Shown here piece after piece: positions 24,954 through 36,851 of a DNA stretch of 64,000 nt. A program made the position numbers and the translations under genes. Source of the DNA: Lotus japonicus (taxonomy: Eukaryota > Streptophyta > Magnoliopsida > Fabales > Fabaceae); NCBI RefSeq assembly GCF_012489685.1, contig NC_080041.1, forward strand, positions 107,167,760 through 107,231,759. The letters run 5' to 3'. Position 1 is the first letter of the stretch, and each line of letters begins with the position of its first letter. The notes beneath the pieces were generated by a model that saw nothing but the letters and a program-made list of their open reading frames with translations, was not told the origin of the DNA and ran no database searches.

Positions 24954-25702
24954 CAGAAACTGATGTTCTTATATTTTTGCTATCCAATTAGTCAAAGGTA
25001 ATAAACCTGGAAAATGATCATCAATTTAACATGTATATAACTCAGACTCGTCTTGACAGAGTTATGTTGCCAAGATTTTATCAACTAATTAAAATTATTT
25101 TTTGTTGTGAAACATATAAAAATTTGCTGAAAGGTCTTCAGAGAACTAGTAACCATGTCAATATATTAAAGATACAGAATTAAAGAAGAGGGTGAAAGGA
25201 ATTTTAACTCACTCAGCTCTAAGGTGTTGCAGTTGCAGGCACAATAGATTGTGATCCCTTGAACCTTTCTGCAAAGAGATGATCTTCAAGTCGGCAAGAG
25301 CAACTGGAAAGTCAAAGATCAGAGTGATTTATTTGATTTGTGCTTAAACCAAACTGCTCACGGGAACAAATTAAAATATATTGATGGGAACAGGGCGTTA
25401 GGTTGGGCAATTCTTGTGCTTTTAATAAAATTTTGGCTTATCTAAAATACACCAGTTGGCTTGTTTTTTTTTTCTAAATTTCATTTGGAGATATAGCTGA
25501 CCCAGTCAAAGGTTGTCATTGGGTCAGCACGGTAGCAAATTAAAGAGCACCTGTGAATTCATGCGATCGTGGTAGACAAAAGGAGCAGCAACTTGTTCAA
25601 ATGGTGGATTAATTAACAAAGACAACTGGCAAATCATGTGAAACATTTAAGAAATTGTTGAAGACGATACAAATATGATGTATTTTTCCATATTATATAT
25701 AA
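24954..25702 (-). promoter_or_regulatory. Upstream region of the minus-strand TIR gene
   Basis: No coding sequence is seen. On the minus strand, GAGCTGAGTGAGTTAA near 25208-25222 resembles a splice donor, and an AG lies a few bases before the ATG at 24953, so a non-coding first exon with a 5'-UTR intron is plausible. This is an inference from splice signals only. Confidence 0.3.
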
Positions 25703-26586
25703 GGGGTTGTCTAAATGACCCATGATAAAAATTGGGTTAAATCACCCCATATCCAAATATATCAATCACATTATAACATGTGTCCTCTTATTATCCACCT
25801 CACTCAATTAACCTTATTTCTTTTATATTTTCGTAATTTTAATTTTATTAAATAATTTAATTGCAAAATAAACCTATTAATTTAGATAATAACATAGGAT
25901 CCTTCTTCTGAGAGAGAAGTCCAGAGAATCCCTAATCCCCATTTTCTTCCACACTTTCTTCTCTGTACGTTAGCTTTTCAGATTTGATTCGATGCAAATT
26001 GTTTTTACATTTAATTCGATTCAACTTTTCCCAAACGCACACCCATAAAAATTGCAGCAATCATTCTATAATCATAGACTGGATGCATACAATACCAAAC
26101 GATAATTTTAACTTTTTGGTTCATTTTCAATTGATCATTTCCTTTTATCTAATCACATCAAGGACATTGCAGCAATCAAGTAATCAATGATATTTTTCTT
26201 CTAAGAATAAAAGGAAAAGTCATGAATCTTTAACATCACGCCTTTTTTTTTTGTTATTGGCATTATAACTCTTGAGATGAAAATCAAGTAATATGGCAAA
26301 AAGAGAAGCATTGAAAAGATTATTGGAATCCTTCCATGGAGAAGAGCGTTCAGAAATTAGGAATTCTCTTTTTTTTAGGTTAAAAAAGGAGTACTATGTT
26401 TTATCCAAATTAATAGGTTTACTCTGCAATTAAATTATTTAATAAAATCAAATTTATGAAAATATAAAATAAATGAGTTTAATTAAGTGAGGTGGATAAT
26501 ACAATGACATGTGTTATAATATAATTGGTACATTTGCTCATGGGTGATTTAACCCAATTTTTATTATGGGTTATTTAGACAACCCC
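25703..26586. mobile_element. Foldback MITE, GGGGTTGTCTAAATGA family
   Basis: Inverted ends start GGGGTTGTCTAAATGACCC and match the complement of the right end for about 190 bp with few differences. The centre is about 450 bp with no gene. The flanks are both TA-rich, so a target duplication cannot be read confidently. Confidence 0.8.
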
Positions 26587-26720
26587 TATAATATATATAT
26601 AGAAGGAATCATATAAAATAATGTTATTTTATGGATGGATAAAACTTATGTACATTATTTTAGGTGTTGTTTGTTTATGATACAACGCGACAAAAAACTC
26701 AACTACTCATTGTCTTTATT

Positions 26721-26895
26721 GGAGTTGTCTAAATGATTCATGTGGGTTACTAACTCACAACCCAATGAATCAATCAGATTATTTTTAAATAAATTAATAA
26801 ATAAAATATAGAAATTTCAACTCACTTTTCTTCAGTTTGATTGGATGATGAATTATTTAACCCAAATTTTCTCATGAATCATTCAGACAACCCTT
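26721..26895. mobile_element. Short MITE of the same GTTGTCTAAATGA type
   Basis: The ends GTTGTCTAAATGATTCATG and the complement of CATGAATCATTCAGACAAC form a 175-bp hairpin. It looks like a deleted or distant relative of the element at 25703-26586. Confidence 0.65.
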
Positions 26896-27926
26896 ATTAT
26901 TATTATAATTTCTCGAACTACCATTTTCGAGTCTGTGTGCATGTTCTGTTATAATAAGACAACAGTAAAAAGTAAAAACTGCACAAATAGAAATACTTAA
27001 ATTTTGTCATAAATAAATATATTTTTTATATTTTTTTTAGTAAGACAAATAATTGTATTCAACCTTAGCACAAGGGGTGCTAAAGCCAAATACAAGAAAG
27101 GAAGAAAAACAGGTCTAGAAATTCAAAAACATGCTAATACTATGGTCAATGGCTACCCACTAAAACACAACCAACAAATGAGTTAACATCCAAGTGAAAG
27201 GAAATTATTTTAATTTATAAATTAGTTTTTTATTGTTCTGTAGACAAAGTCTTAAAAAATAGTGAGAGCTTCTTCGGAGCTATTTTTAAGATGGACTTAA
27301 TAGCACTTTTGGTCTCTCACTTATCACGATTTGGTAGTTTTGGTCTCTCATGAAATTTATTAGCCTATAACGTCCCTCACGTTTACTAATTGTTGCAATT
27401 TTGGTTTTCCGTCAACTTTCATTTAATTTTTGACGGTTTTTTATTAAAAAATAAATTATTCCTTTATGAATTTAATTTTGAATTTTTCCAAAACTTATAC
27501 AAATCAAAATATAATTCCTATTGTATCCCCAAAAGTGATACAAAATATCTTACCATTTATAATTGAAATTATGATCCCAATAAATACCAAAAGGCAATGC
27601 AATTAAAATTTATATGCATGACTATGAATAATTAGCATTTTAATCTTTAACATTCAAGACGCTCCCCACCATCACTGCTTTCCACCTGCGATTGGTCATA
27701 CGCGAGCAGCACCATGCAAAGAGGATCCCTCTCCTGGGCAACCTCCATGTCGGACCTCCGCCATTGAAAAGACCCCGGAGGACCTTGCTGCTAACCATAC
27801 GCTTGTGGCCACCAACCAACATAACCGTACCCACTAAAATCGTAGTCCCATCCCCACCATTGCCACGCACGAAGCCCATCATAGTTCACTACCTCGCCCC
27901 CATGAATGTTGTCGTCATCCTTAGTA
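26896..27926. other. Intergenic, with one broken foldback end
   Basis: GACTTAATAGCACTTTTGGTC at about 27293, followed by spaced 'GTCC' blocks, resembles an M1-type terminal repeat whose partner end is missing. A GC-rich patch at 27655-27920 has short ORFs on both strands but no recognisable domain, and may be captured exon sequence. No gene is called. Confidence 0.4.
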
Positions 27927-28273
27927 CTCCCTCCGTTCCTAATTATAAGACCTAGTTTTAAAATTTTCATGTTCCTAAATATAAGACCTCTTACAATAAT
28001 CTAGCAAAAAGTTTTGTACTCTTCCATATTTACCCCTCACATTAATTGTATGTTTTCAATTCCAAAGTTACCACCTACCATTAATTACTACTAATCCAAC
28101 TAATTATGACTTTTGGTATAAATGCAATGATTATTAGTGAGAGAAAATGACAAAGGATAAAAGGGAAGAATATATGAATTTTTTAAAAACCAATACACTA
28201 ATTAGTCACATTAAGTACTCTCTTAATAAGCGCAGTTTTTTAGAATATGTCTTATATTTAGGAACGGAGCGAG
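27927..28273. mobile_element. Stowaway MITE
   Basis: The 347-bp element starts CTCCCTCCGTTCCTAATTAT and ends with the inverted form ATATTTAGGAACGGAGCGAG. It is flanked by TA on both sides (27925-27926 and 28274-28275), as for Tc1/mariner-type Stowaway elements. Confidence 0.9.
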
Positions 28274-28275
28274 TA

Positions 28276-29479
28276 GCATTTTGATAATCCTTATTGCATT
28301 TCCTACAATTAAAACCATTTCATGCCATACTCCACTTAAAACAAATTTTTTATGGACACCCACGATATGACCAACCTATTATTTTGGTTTAGTGGTAGAT
28401 ACGAACATGTTCTTAAGTAAATGTCTTTCACAATTTCATATGTCAACACAAAGGAATCCCCTTGAAAAAATGATAATATATAATAAAATATAAACACATA
28501 ATCAAAACAAATTTTGATACAGTCCGAATTTATGGGATTTTGACTATTTAGATAGTAATTATTGTGGAAATCCCATTTATTTCCTTTAAAGTAAAATTGA
28601 TCAACAGAGAAACACATAAAACAAAAATATGTTATTTAACATATGAAATTCAGTTGATTCGTTGGTAAAGAGATGATGGCAAAGAAAACATTAACAAAAA
28701 AAGAACATAAATAAAAGGGATCAGGAATATGTTAAAAAAACCAATTTTAGTTTTAGTCAAAATAATTATCAATACTAATTAGTAATAATAAATGTATTAA
28801 TTAATAATTTAAAAAAGGATTCCAATTATTTTTTATCATATTTTTCGAATTTACGATGTATTTTAAATTAATGTTTGATTTATTTTAAAAAAATAATTTT
28901 TTATAATTAAGTTTAAAAAGGAAATAAGGATTAAAAAAATCATAATAAGAATCGTATTGTTAAGATACGATAGATTTCATTTTCTAAAAAAAAAAAGAAT
29001 CGTATGGTTTTTTTTTCTTTGTGGAAAGAATTGTATTGTTTACAACTTTCAAAAACATAATATTTAAATATATACAATCAAATATTAAATAGGATAAGAA
29101 ATTACTAATAATAGATGAAATTAAATAGGGTGATGGAGGGTAATCTGTTGAAAATAAACTTGGGGATGCCTTTTTTGTTTTGGAGAGAAACTAAATGATT
29201 GAGAGGGGGACACGTGACATAACCTTTAGAAATAAACCTTTTTTTTTTATATTATATAGATATAGATAAATTCTTTTATTCACATTATTAAAAAAAGCCT
29301 TGAAATCACATTCAAGACAAATATTTTAACTTCGATATTTCATATATTACACATTTCTAAATATCATGTCATAATTGGAATATTAACATAATTATTAGAT
29401 TTTTACAAACACTTTCAAATAAAATATGAACAAATAAAAAGTAGTATAAAAATATAAATACTTCTATAAAACCCCGGAC
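28276..29479. other. AT-rich intergenic stretch
   Basis: No gene, RNA or defined repeat is seen. Long A and T runs dominate. Confidence 0.5.
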
Positions 29480-29893
29480 TACTTACCAGTGACAAATTAG
29501 GGACGTAAAAAATCCCTCTCGAAGATGATGAATTCAAACAAATACAGCAGCGGAATAATTCCCTCGTTATGCTTGCGAGGAAATTAGTGACAGGTTGGTT
29601 CTAAAAAGGCTAACTAGTTAGCAATTTTGTGTAATTAGTTAGCAATGGATTCTTCCGTCGCAAATAGCGGCGAAATAAGAGTTAACCTGGTAAATTATTT
29701 AGCGACGAAATGGTATATATAAGCGACGGAAATGTAGGTAGCGACGGATTTTTAAATCCTTCTCCAATAAATTATCGACACCACTTTCGGCCACAAATTA
29801 TGGTCTGTTTCTAGTTCTATCACTAACATGTTAGCGAGTGATTTTTTCCATTTAGCGAGGGATTTCTCCCTTAGCTAATTTGTATTTTTAGTG
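29480..29893 (-). mobile_element. CACTA element end
   Basis: On the minus strand the sequence begins CACTAAAAATACAAATTAGC at 29893 and is followed by repeated AGCGA/TCGCT-type motifs typical of CACTA subterminal regions. The opposite end was not found, so it is a fragment, or its left edge has decayed. Confidence 0.5.
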
Positions 29894-29997
29894 GTGGTCT
29901 TACCAGCGAAGCGGATGGTTGATACGTGCTATCCATATTCACATGTACATATTGATATCCCTACTTACGTAGTAGCCAGTTTGGATATGATACAAAC

Positions 29998-30119
29998 TCC
30001 CTCCGATCGTTAATACAATAACTAAATGAGAGGTGCACTTTAGTCTTTATTTAAGTGTCATATTAAATTCTACATCCTATTAATTATTTTTTGAAAATGT
30101 TACCCTTATTTAATAATAT
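29998..30119. mobile_element. Broken Stowaway-like element
   Basis: CTCCCTCCGATCG marks one Stowaway-type end. The element is split by the Mutator-type foldback at 30129, and its remainder seems to continue after 31280 without a clear right end. Confidence 0.5.
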
Positions 30120-30128
30120 AAATATGAA

Positions 30129-31270
30129 GGCTTAATTGCACTTTTGGTCCCCCAACTATGGCCTTCCTGCGAAAATCGTCCCTAAACTTCAAAATTAGCA
30201 AAACTCGTCCCTCAACTATACACACAGTTGCACTTTTGGTCTTCCGTTAGCATTCCGTCAGAAATCTAACAGATTGGGACTAGTGACGGAGATAATCCGT
30301 CACAATTCACAATCCAGTCACCAAATTTCTTCATCTTCCTCATTATAACCACCACTCATCCTCCCCCTCCTCATTCTTCACTTTCTCCATCTTCATCAAC
30401 CTCAATCCCTCATCCTCCCCTCCCTTCTCCTTTCATTCCTCTTCACCACTACCTCCCTCAACCATCAACACAAACTCTCCATATTGAAATTGAATTGGAG
30501 CGGATTGCTGGAGAGAAAGGGGTTTTGGGTTTTTCTTCAACACTCTTTGCAGATCCCATTTTCTCATCTCCTCATGAAATTAGAAATCCATTTCACAACC
30601 CAAAAGAAGGAGTTGCAGACCTCTCCCTCCATATCTTCATCTCATCTTTCTCACTCGCACCTCTCCCTCCACCGAACCCACACCAGCAAACCACAACCCA
30701 GAACCACCTCTCCCTCCACCAACCCCACCCCTCCCCAGAAACCCAACCGGAACCCACCCCAAACCCCACCCAGAAACTGAGCCCACAAACCCCTTCTTCC
30801 CTCTCACAATAGATCTACCATAACTGAGAAAGGAAAACCAGAGAAGAAAATCCAAGACTTTTTTTTTTCAGATCTCAAACCATTGTTACAGATACAACTT
30901 CAACCTATCATATGGTGTCTGGAGAGGGGGAGCTCGAAGCTTGTAACCCAGAAACCCGACCAAAAACCCAGAAACTTTGAAGCTTTGAACGAGAACCATG
31001 ATCTACAGAAGAGGAGGAGGAAGAGGAAACGGATTTAAGTGAGCTTCTTTATTTTTTCAATTAAAATACTATTTTTTCTCAATTTTATTTTTTCTTTATT
31101 TTTTAATTCATTTTTAACGGAATATTCTGTTAGTTTTCTGACGGAATGCTAACGGAAGACCAAAAGTGCAACTGTGTGTATAGTTGAGGAACGAGTTTTG
31201 CTAATTTTGAAGTTTAGGGATGATTTTCGCAGGAAGGCCATAGTTGGGGGACCAAAAGTGCAATTAAGCC
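30129..31270. mobile_element. Non-autonomous Mutator-type foldback element (M1)
   Basis: Inverted ends of about 150 bp (GGCTTAATTGCACTTTTGG) are flanked by a perfect 9-bp duplication, AAATATGAA (30120-30128 and 31271-31279). The interior at 30340-30800 is C-rich with short Pro-rich ORFs and leader-like sequence, which suggests captured host sequence, but I recognise no gene. Confidence 0.9.
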
Positions 31271-31279
31271 AAATATGAA

Positions 31280-32240
31280 ATGTCTCATTAATTATAATCT
31301 CCTTTTCTCCAACAAATTTATGAGGAAATAATATTAAAAAAATGTGTAAAATATGACCCGATAATCATTTACAACAAGCTCCATCTTTCAGGTTCCGGCA
31401 GTAATATAATCAATTAATTACAAGCTTGGGTCAACTTCTCCACTCCATCCCTTATGCATTCTTTCTTGTAAGGATTTGTTAATTTTGAAGACCGGAATTC
31501 ACATTCCACGGAAATTTCACTTTCAACGGTGGGTCTTGAAGAAAAGGAGGAATTGGTGTCTGGGTGGTTTAGAGGAAAAAGAGTTTGTAATACAGGTACA
31601 TCTCTATCATCATCCCATTTTGTTTCTTTCCTGTTAATGCTTGAATTTGTGTTTTGGGATGAATTTTCTGTTCATATACACAACTTTTATCCTTTAATAT
31701 TTCTATGAACTACCATATTTACCTCTTCTTTTCCAGGCTCTTGTTAAATTTACTTTCAGTCTCCAATATGCTACTATAAATTCGTTTATTTCTAACCTTC
31801 CATATTTATATCTTCCCAACTCTCCAGCTAAACATATCATCTCTGAAAAGCATGCTTCAGGGTATATTTCATCTCTTGTATATGTTTAATTTAAGCTGAA
31901 ATATGAAGTTTTCTTGGTGTACAAATGCTGACAATGAAATTTGATGTCAAGATCTCAAGCAAGTTATTCAATCCCCTCACCAATAGTTCAATTCTAATGG
32001 TTTGACCAAGATAAAAAGATAAGGCTCAAAGTTGAAATTTTGTATACACAATACAAACAAGTTATTGGGAAATCTTGTGTATTTTGCCACAAGTCTCAGA
32101 TTCACTAGAGATATGATCAGGATAGTCCTTAGAAAGAGTAAAACAACACTCACCAAGATATTTTGTGTATTTTGTGGATGTTTGCATTTGTACTCAACAT
32201 TTCCTCATTTTCCCAGATTCCACCACATATATAGCAGAAA
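31280..32240 (+). promoter_or_regulatory. Upstream region of actin-like gene 1
   Basis: No separate gene is seen. CTTTCAACGGTGGG...TAATACAGGTACATC near 31525-31600 looks like an exon end with a GT donor, so a leader intron like that of many plant actin genes is possible. This rests only on splice-like signals. Confidence 0.3.
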
Positions 32241-33890
32241 ATGTCACACTTCGAGGATATTCAATCTGTTATTATTGACAATGGAACGGCCATGATTAAG
32301 GTACATAATGGATAAATGTTTATTAATTAGTTGTTTGTGTTAAACTTTTAAACGTATCTATTTTTATTTTTATCAGCAGCAATGTATCTATTTTTCAGGC
32401 TGGTTTTGCAAGATATAGTGAGCCACATGCTGTGTTTCCCAGCATTGTTGCTGATGTTGAAAAGGATGCATATGTTGGCGATGAGGCGTTGTTTAAGTAT
32501 GGTACTTCGCCTCTCAAGTACCCCATCAAGAATGGAGTTATAAACAATTGGGATGATATGGAAAAGATTTGGAGGCATACATTCGATAATGAGCTCCGTG
32601 TTGACCCAGAAGACCATCCGGTTCTGCTAACCGAGACTCCTTTTAACCTCAAGGCTAACCGTGAGAAGATGGCCCAAATCATGTTTGAGACTTTTAAGAC
32701 CCCTTTTATGTATATACAAAATTGTGCCACTCTTTCACTGTATGCATATGGTCGCACTACTGGTAAGTAATTTTTGAGTTGTTTGATGCATTTGGAAAGT
32801 GGAATTTGTGTCAATAGGAACCCAATCCTCTTATGATAAAAGCTTCACATGATATCGTTGTTAATCAATTGTGGAGATTTTCATAAGTTTTAGACATTCG
32901 TTGGCCCAACTATGATATTAGAGCCGATTCATGAATTAACAATACATTATAAGCTTATTTCCCTGTCTTTGGTGCTTCTTTATTTTAAAGCACCTTCCTG
33001 TACAAGTCCCCTTTCAGTTTGTACTTACCTCTTTTTTCATATATATATATATATATATACATATAATAGCTTATCTAAAAAAAAAAACATTATAAGCTTA
33101 TTTATTTGTTGCAGGCCTTGTGTTCGATTCTGGTGATGGGGTTAGCCACATTTTCCCTGTGTTTGAGGGTTGTCCCCTTAAAGAGGGCATTAATAGTATT
33201 GATTTGGCTGGTTGTGACCTCACAAATTTCATGAAGAAAATTTTGACTGATCGTAAGTACTCTTTTAGCAGCTCAGCAGAGCGTGAAATTGTGAGGGACA
33301 TGAAAGAAAAACTAGCTTACATTGCCCTTGACTATAACCAAGAGCTGAAAGCAAGTAAGGCAAGTTCTTTTGTGGAGAAGCGATATGAGTTGCCTGATGG
33401 AAAGGTGATCACCATTGGTGATGAGTGTTTCAGATGTCCAGAGTTGTTGTTCAAACCATCATTGATAAGAAGGGAAGAACCTGGCATTCATAAGGCAATA
33501 TACAATTCCATAATGAAATGCGACGTTTATTTCAGGAAACACTTGTACAATAACATTCTCCTTTCAGGAGGAACAACCATGTTCCCAGGAATTGCTAATA
33601 GACTGAGCAAGGAAATTTCTTTAATAGCCCCCAAAAGTATGAAGATCAATGTTGAAGTGTTACCTGAAAGAATATACAGTGCCTGGATTGGTGGTTCTAT
33701 CATGGCATCCTTGAAGGACTTCGATCAGGTTTTGTGTGTTCCTCCCTTCTTTTCAACTTGAAATTTTTTCATTATATGATTGCTATTATGACATTATTTC
33801 TCCTTTTGAGTGCAGATGTGGATTTCAAAGTTCGAATATGATGAATGTGGGGAATCAATTGTCAACAAAAGGTGCATATCAGCTGTTTGA
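32241..33890 (+). CDS. Divergent actin (gene 1), D-loop deleted, 4 exons
   Basis: Exons 32241-32300, 32399-32762, 33115-33728 and 33816-33890 give 370 aa. The three introns fall at the standard plant-actin positions (after codon 20, in the codon for Gly about 150, before the terminal MWI). Exon 2 is 364 nt instead of 394: ten codons are missing between VFPSIV and KDAYVGDEA, which removes the DNase-I-binding loop of subdomain 2. Other changes from conventional actin are DNGTAM in phosphate loop 1, YPIKNG (His73 lost), Cys in place of catalytic Gln137 (MYIQNCATL) and a three-residue C-terminal extension. The DSGDGV loop with His161 is kept. All splice sites and the frame are intact, so it is a gene or a very recent pseudogene. 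Normal filament contacts are unlikely (inference). Confidence 0.85.
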
Positions 33891-35237
33891 GGATTAAGAT
33901 ACTGAAATGAAAGCCTTCTAAATTTTTAGAAAAATAAAATTATTGAAGACTAATATTTATGATTTATCATGAAGCCATAAAGTCTGTAATACATTAAACT
34001 ACAAAGTTTACAATTGTTACAACCACTCAAGGGCGCAAAGAGCAAGTAGTATATTCATAGGAATATGTTTTAAATGTAAAACCAATTACTCTTTTTTTAC
34101 ACTTGAAAAGCTAAAAGATAAACCACAAGACTAAACAAGTAAGTCTTGACACAAAGTGGAATAAAATTGGAAGGAGATACTTCCAAGAACGCATAGGACC
34201 TGCATCCTGAGATGCTTGCCGAGCCAACACATACGCAACCAAATTATGCTCCCGGAACATGTAAAAAGGAGATCGTCACCGTTCATGCAACATGTCTCTA
34301 ATCTTGTGAATCTTCTCTCTCCCAGTAACTATTGATGAAATGTACTGTGATGCAACTTTCTAAAGTTTATAGAAGTGTCAAATTATTAGAAGAGATACCA
34401 AGCATATCTTTCATGCGAAGACTAGGATGGTGGAGAAAATTTCTTAGTCATTGTATCAAAGAGTTATCTAGATAATTCATGAACATGTAAACCGACATAC
34501 TCAAGCCTCTAAATAGGTAATGTGTAGTAGCATTTGTGGCGTGGAGAAATACCAAATCAACTCCACCAATGTACTTGCTAATTGTTATTCAAAATCAGTA
34601 AAACCCACACGACTTACTTCACAATCTTTGCTGCCCTGTTTCAATATTTCAACTATTTTCAAATCCAACAAAGTATTTGAAGTAAGCTTTTAGGTAAGCC
34701 TAACTCAACCCAGAAGTTAGCTAAGAGTTGAGGTTTGCATTACCATTTAACTCTAACACACTCCCTCACGCTCAGGGTTGAACATCTGGAGCGTGAAATG
34801 AAATGAGTGACCCACATATGAGGAGTCAACAAATGAATTTAAGATAAACTCTTATACCATATCAAGCAACCACTTATCACAAAAGCTTAAGCTGTTGTGT
34901 AAGGGTCATCTTAATGACTTTATATTATATTCTAACAGAACATACATGACCGAGCTCGATCCATTCTATGTCGGCTATTATTTATTTCAGCTACCCTATA
35001 GCCGTATTTCTCTCTAAGAAATTTTGTGTCTCTTTCGTACCTTTTTAATTAGTTCTACGAAGTCTTACTTTTCTTCCTTTTAATTAGTCGAGTCATTTTT
35101 TAACATATTTTTTTAATCGATTATTAAGACATTGAGTTTATAGTTATGTTAAGTCAGGTTGACTTTTTGGATAATACTTGTTTAATTTGATTAGATTAAT
35201 TAAGGTAGTGTGAAACGTCCTTCAACTTGTAGCATGT
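33891..35237. other. Intergenic stretch after actin gene 1
   Basis: No gene is recognised. The first few hundred bases hold the likely 3' UTR. Around 34740-34900 there is a dispersed-repeat-like segment (CACTCCCTCACGCTCAGGG) for which I cannot define ends. Confidence 0.4.
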
Positions 35238-35834
35238 AGTGTTTTAAGACTTGGCTCGGACAGACCAGTTGGACCGGGATTCGGTGACCTGACCGATCCG
35301 AGCCTCACTTCATATCGGTTGTGCATGCCACTCGGCTGGAACCGTTTTGAACTGGCCGGTTTAATGATCAAACCGGTGACTTAACCGATTTTTTATTGAA
35401 CTGGCAAGTCACCCATTTCATGTTTTTAAATTTGTTTTATTAATTTTTTTTTTTTACGTTGGACCATTTATGGAAGTCCATTTTCCAATTGTCCAGTAAT
35501 TATTTAACATTTTGAGCCTTTCAAATTGTTTTTTTTTTAATCCAGTTGGAAACATTTTGTATATAGTGGTACAAGGGGGTTCGAACACAGGCCATAGAGG
35601 AAATATAGAGGAAAACTAACCACTGCACCATCACGTTGTTATCGATTGGAGACATTTTTTATCATTTATATATTAACTATATTGATTTTCAAAAAAAAAA
35701 CTTTATATTGCATTGGACATTTTTTATATTTTTAATATACACCGAGTCAAGCAATCGAACCAATGACTCACTGGTCCGACTAGTGACTCAGTAACCCGAC
35801 CGAGTCGATGACCGAGCCGAGTTTCAAAACACTG
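35238..35834. mobile_element. MITE with AGTGTTTTRARACTYGGCTCGG ends
   Basis: The left end AGTGTTTTAAGACTTGGCTC is matched, inverted, by GAGCCGAGTTTCAAAACACT at the right. GC-rich terminal arms surround an AT-rich centre of about 330 bp. It has the look of a hAT-type MITE, but no target duplication was read with confidence, so the superfamily is tentative. Confidence 0.65.
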
Positions 35835-36617
35835 GTAAGAAGTATGTTGTGGCCACGAAGGACACGACCATACGACCGATGAATGCATCAACCTTAGGGA
35901 CACCGTGGAAAAACTCGTCTGAGATGTTAGACAAAGAAGTAACTTGAATGGGTGAAGAGCAAGGAGAACCAAATCCACGGGAAACCATGGCAAAGAACAA
36001 CGAACCCCTTGTCACACATAAAATAATGGGAGAGAGTGACAAAGATCTCTCGTGATGAGGGAGACTAATGAAGGTCAACGTGCATATAATCTATCTAAGG
36101 TATTTTTATGGAGGAGGAAGCTCGAATTCCTGGAAGAAACACTTGAAATTTATCATATTGCACGGATAAGTCACAACGATGCACATATAATTTATCACGA
36201 ACACAATTGTTAATTACAATTATTGGATATTTGATATTTATGGAGTGATATAAGTGATCTAATTTATTATGACCTCAACTGTTATTATTTTATTTAAATG
36301 GTTAAATGTTTATCTGTTATATTATGAATTAGATGAATTTCAAATGTTAACTGTGTTTGACACTTTCTCGATATCTTCTTTATCGCAAACTCCATGAGAG
36401 TTTTTTATACTATAACTTTAATGTAATTAAGACTTAAATATTTTTCCAGACCCTCAGAAATTAGGGTGTTTTGGTTTTTATCAGAGTAGGTTATACATAA
36501 AGTACTTCAATAATATGGAAAAGAGAAATATGACATAAATTTTAAATTGAATTTAAAACGATGGATAGTTAATCAAAAGTTTAATTAATTTATTACAAAT
36601 CTACAATATCTTTTTGA
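35835..36617. other. Intergenic stretch, nothing recognised
   Basis: Small ORFs on the minus strand at 35.7-36.08 kb have no recognisable domain. Confidence 0.4.
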
Positions 36618-36851
36618 CTACTTATTGTAAATCCTTTGAAAAACTTCCTTGAAGACAATATTCTTTGTAACATCTTGCTCTGTAGTGTCTTTATTGTCTA
36701 TTAATATCTTCAAACCAGCTCGACTCTTAACTATGGAAATAGAAACATACAATTATCCATGAGAAAAAACTGGATTTGGTAGATACACACCAACTTGGGA
36801 TAAAGATTGTCCATGACTTTTGTTTATAGTCATCGCAGAAGCCACTACCAT
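36618..36851 (-). pseudogene. Helitron PIF1-type helicase, C-terminal fragment
   Basis: The minus strand encodes AMTINKSHGQSLSQVGVYLP followed by NPVFSHG, an in-frame stop where Gln is expected, then LYVSISIVKSRAGLKILI and a short tail ending in a stop at 36618. This is the conserved C-terminal motif region of PIF1-like helicases encoded by plant Helitrons. Another stop lies just upstream of the fragment. The Rep and helicase core are missing. It is a decayed remnant. Confidence 0.8.

Noticed and set aside
30484..30855. Pro-rich ORFs on both strands
   Set aside because: They lie within a non-autonomous foldback element, overlap each other and have no domain.
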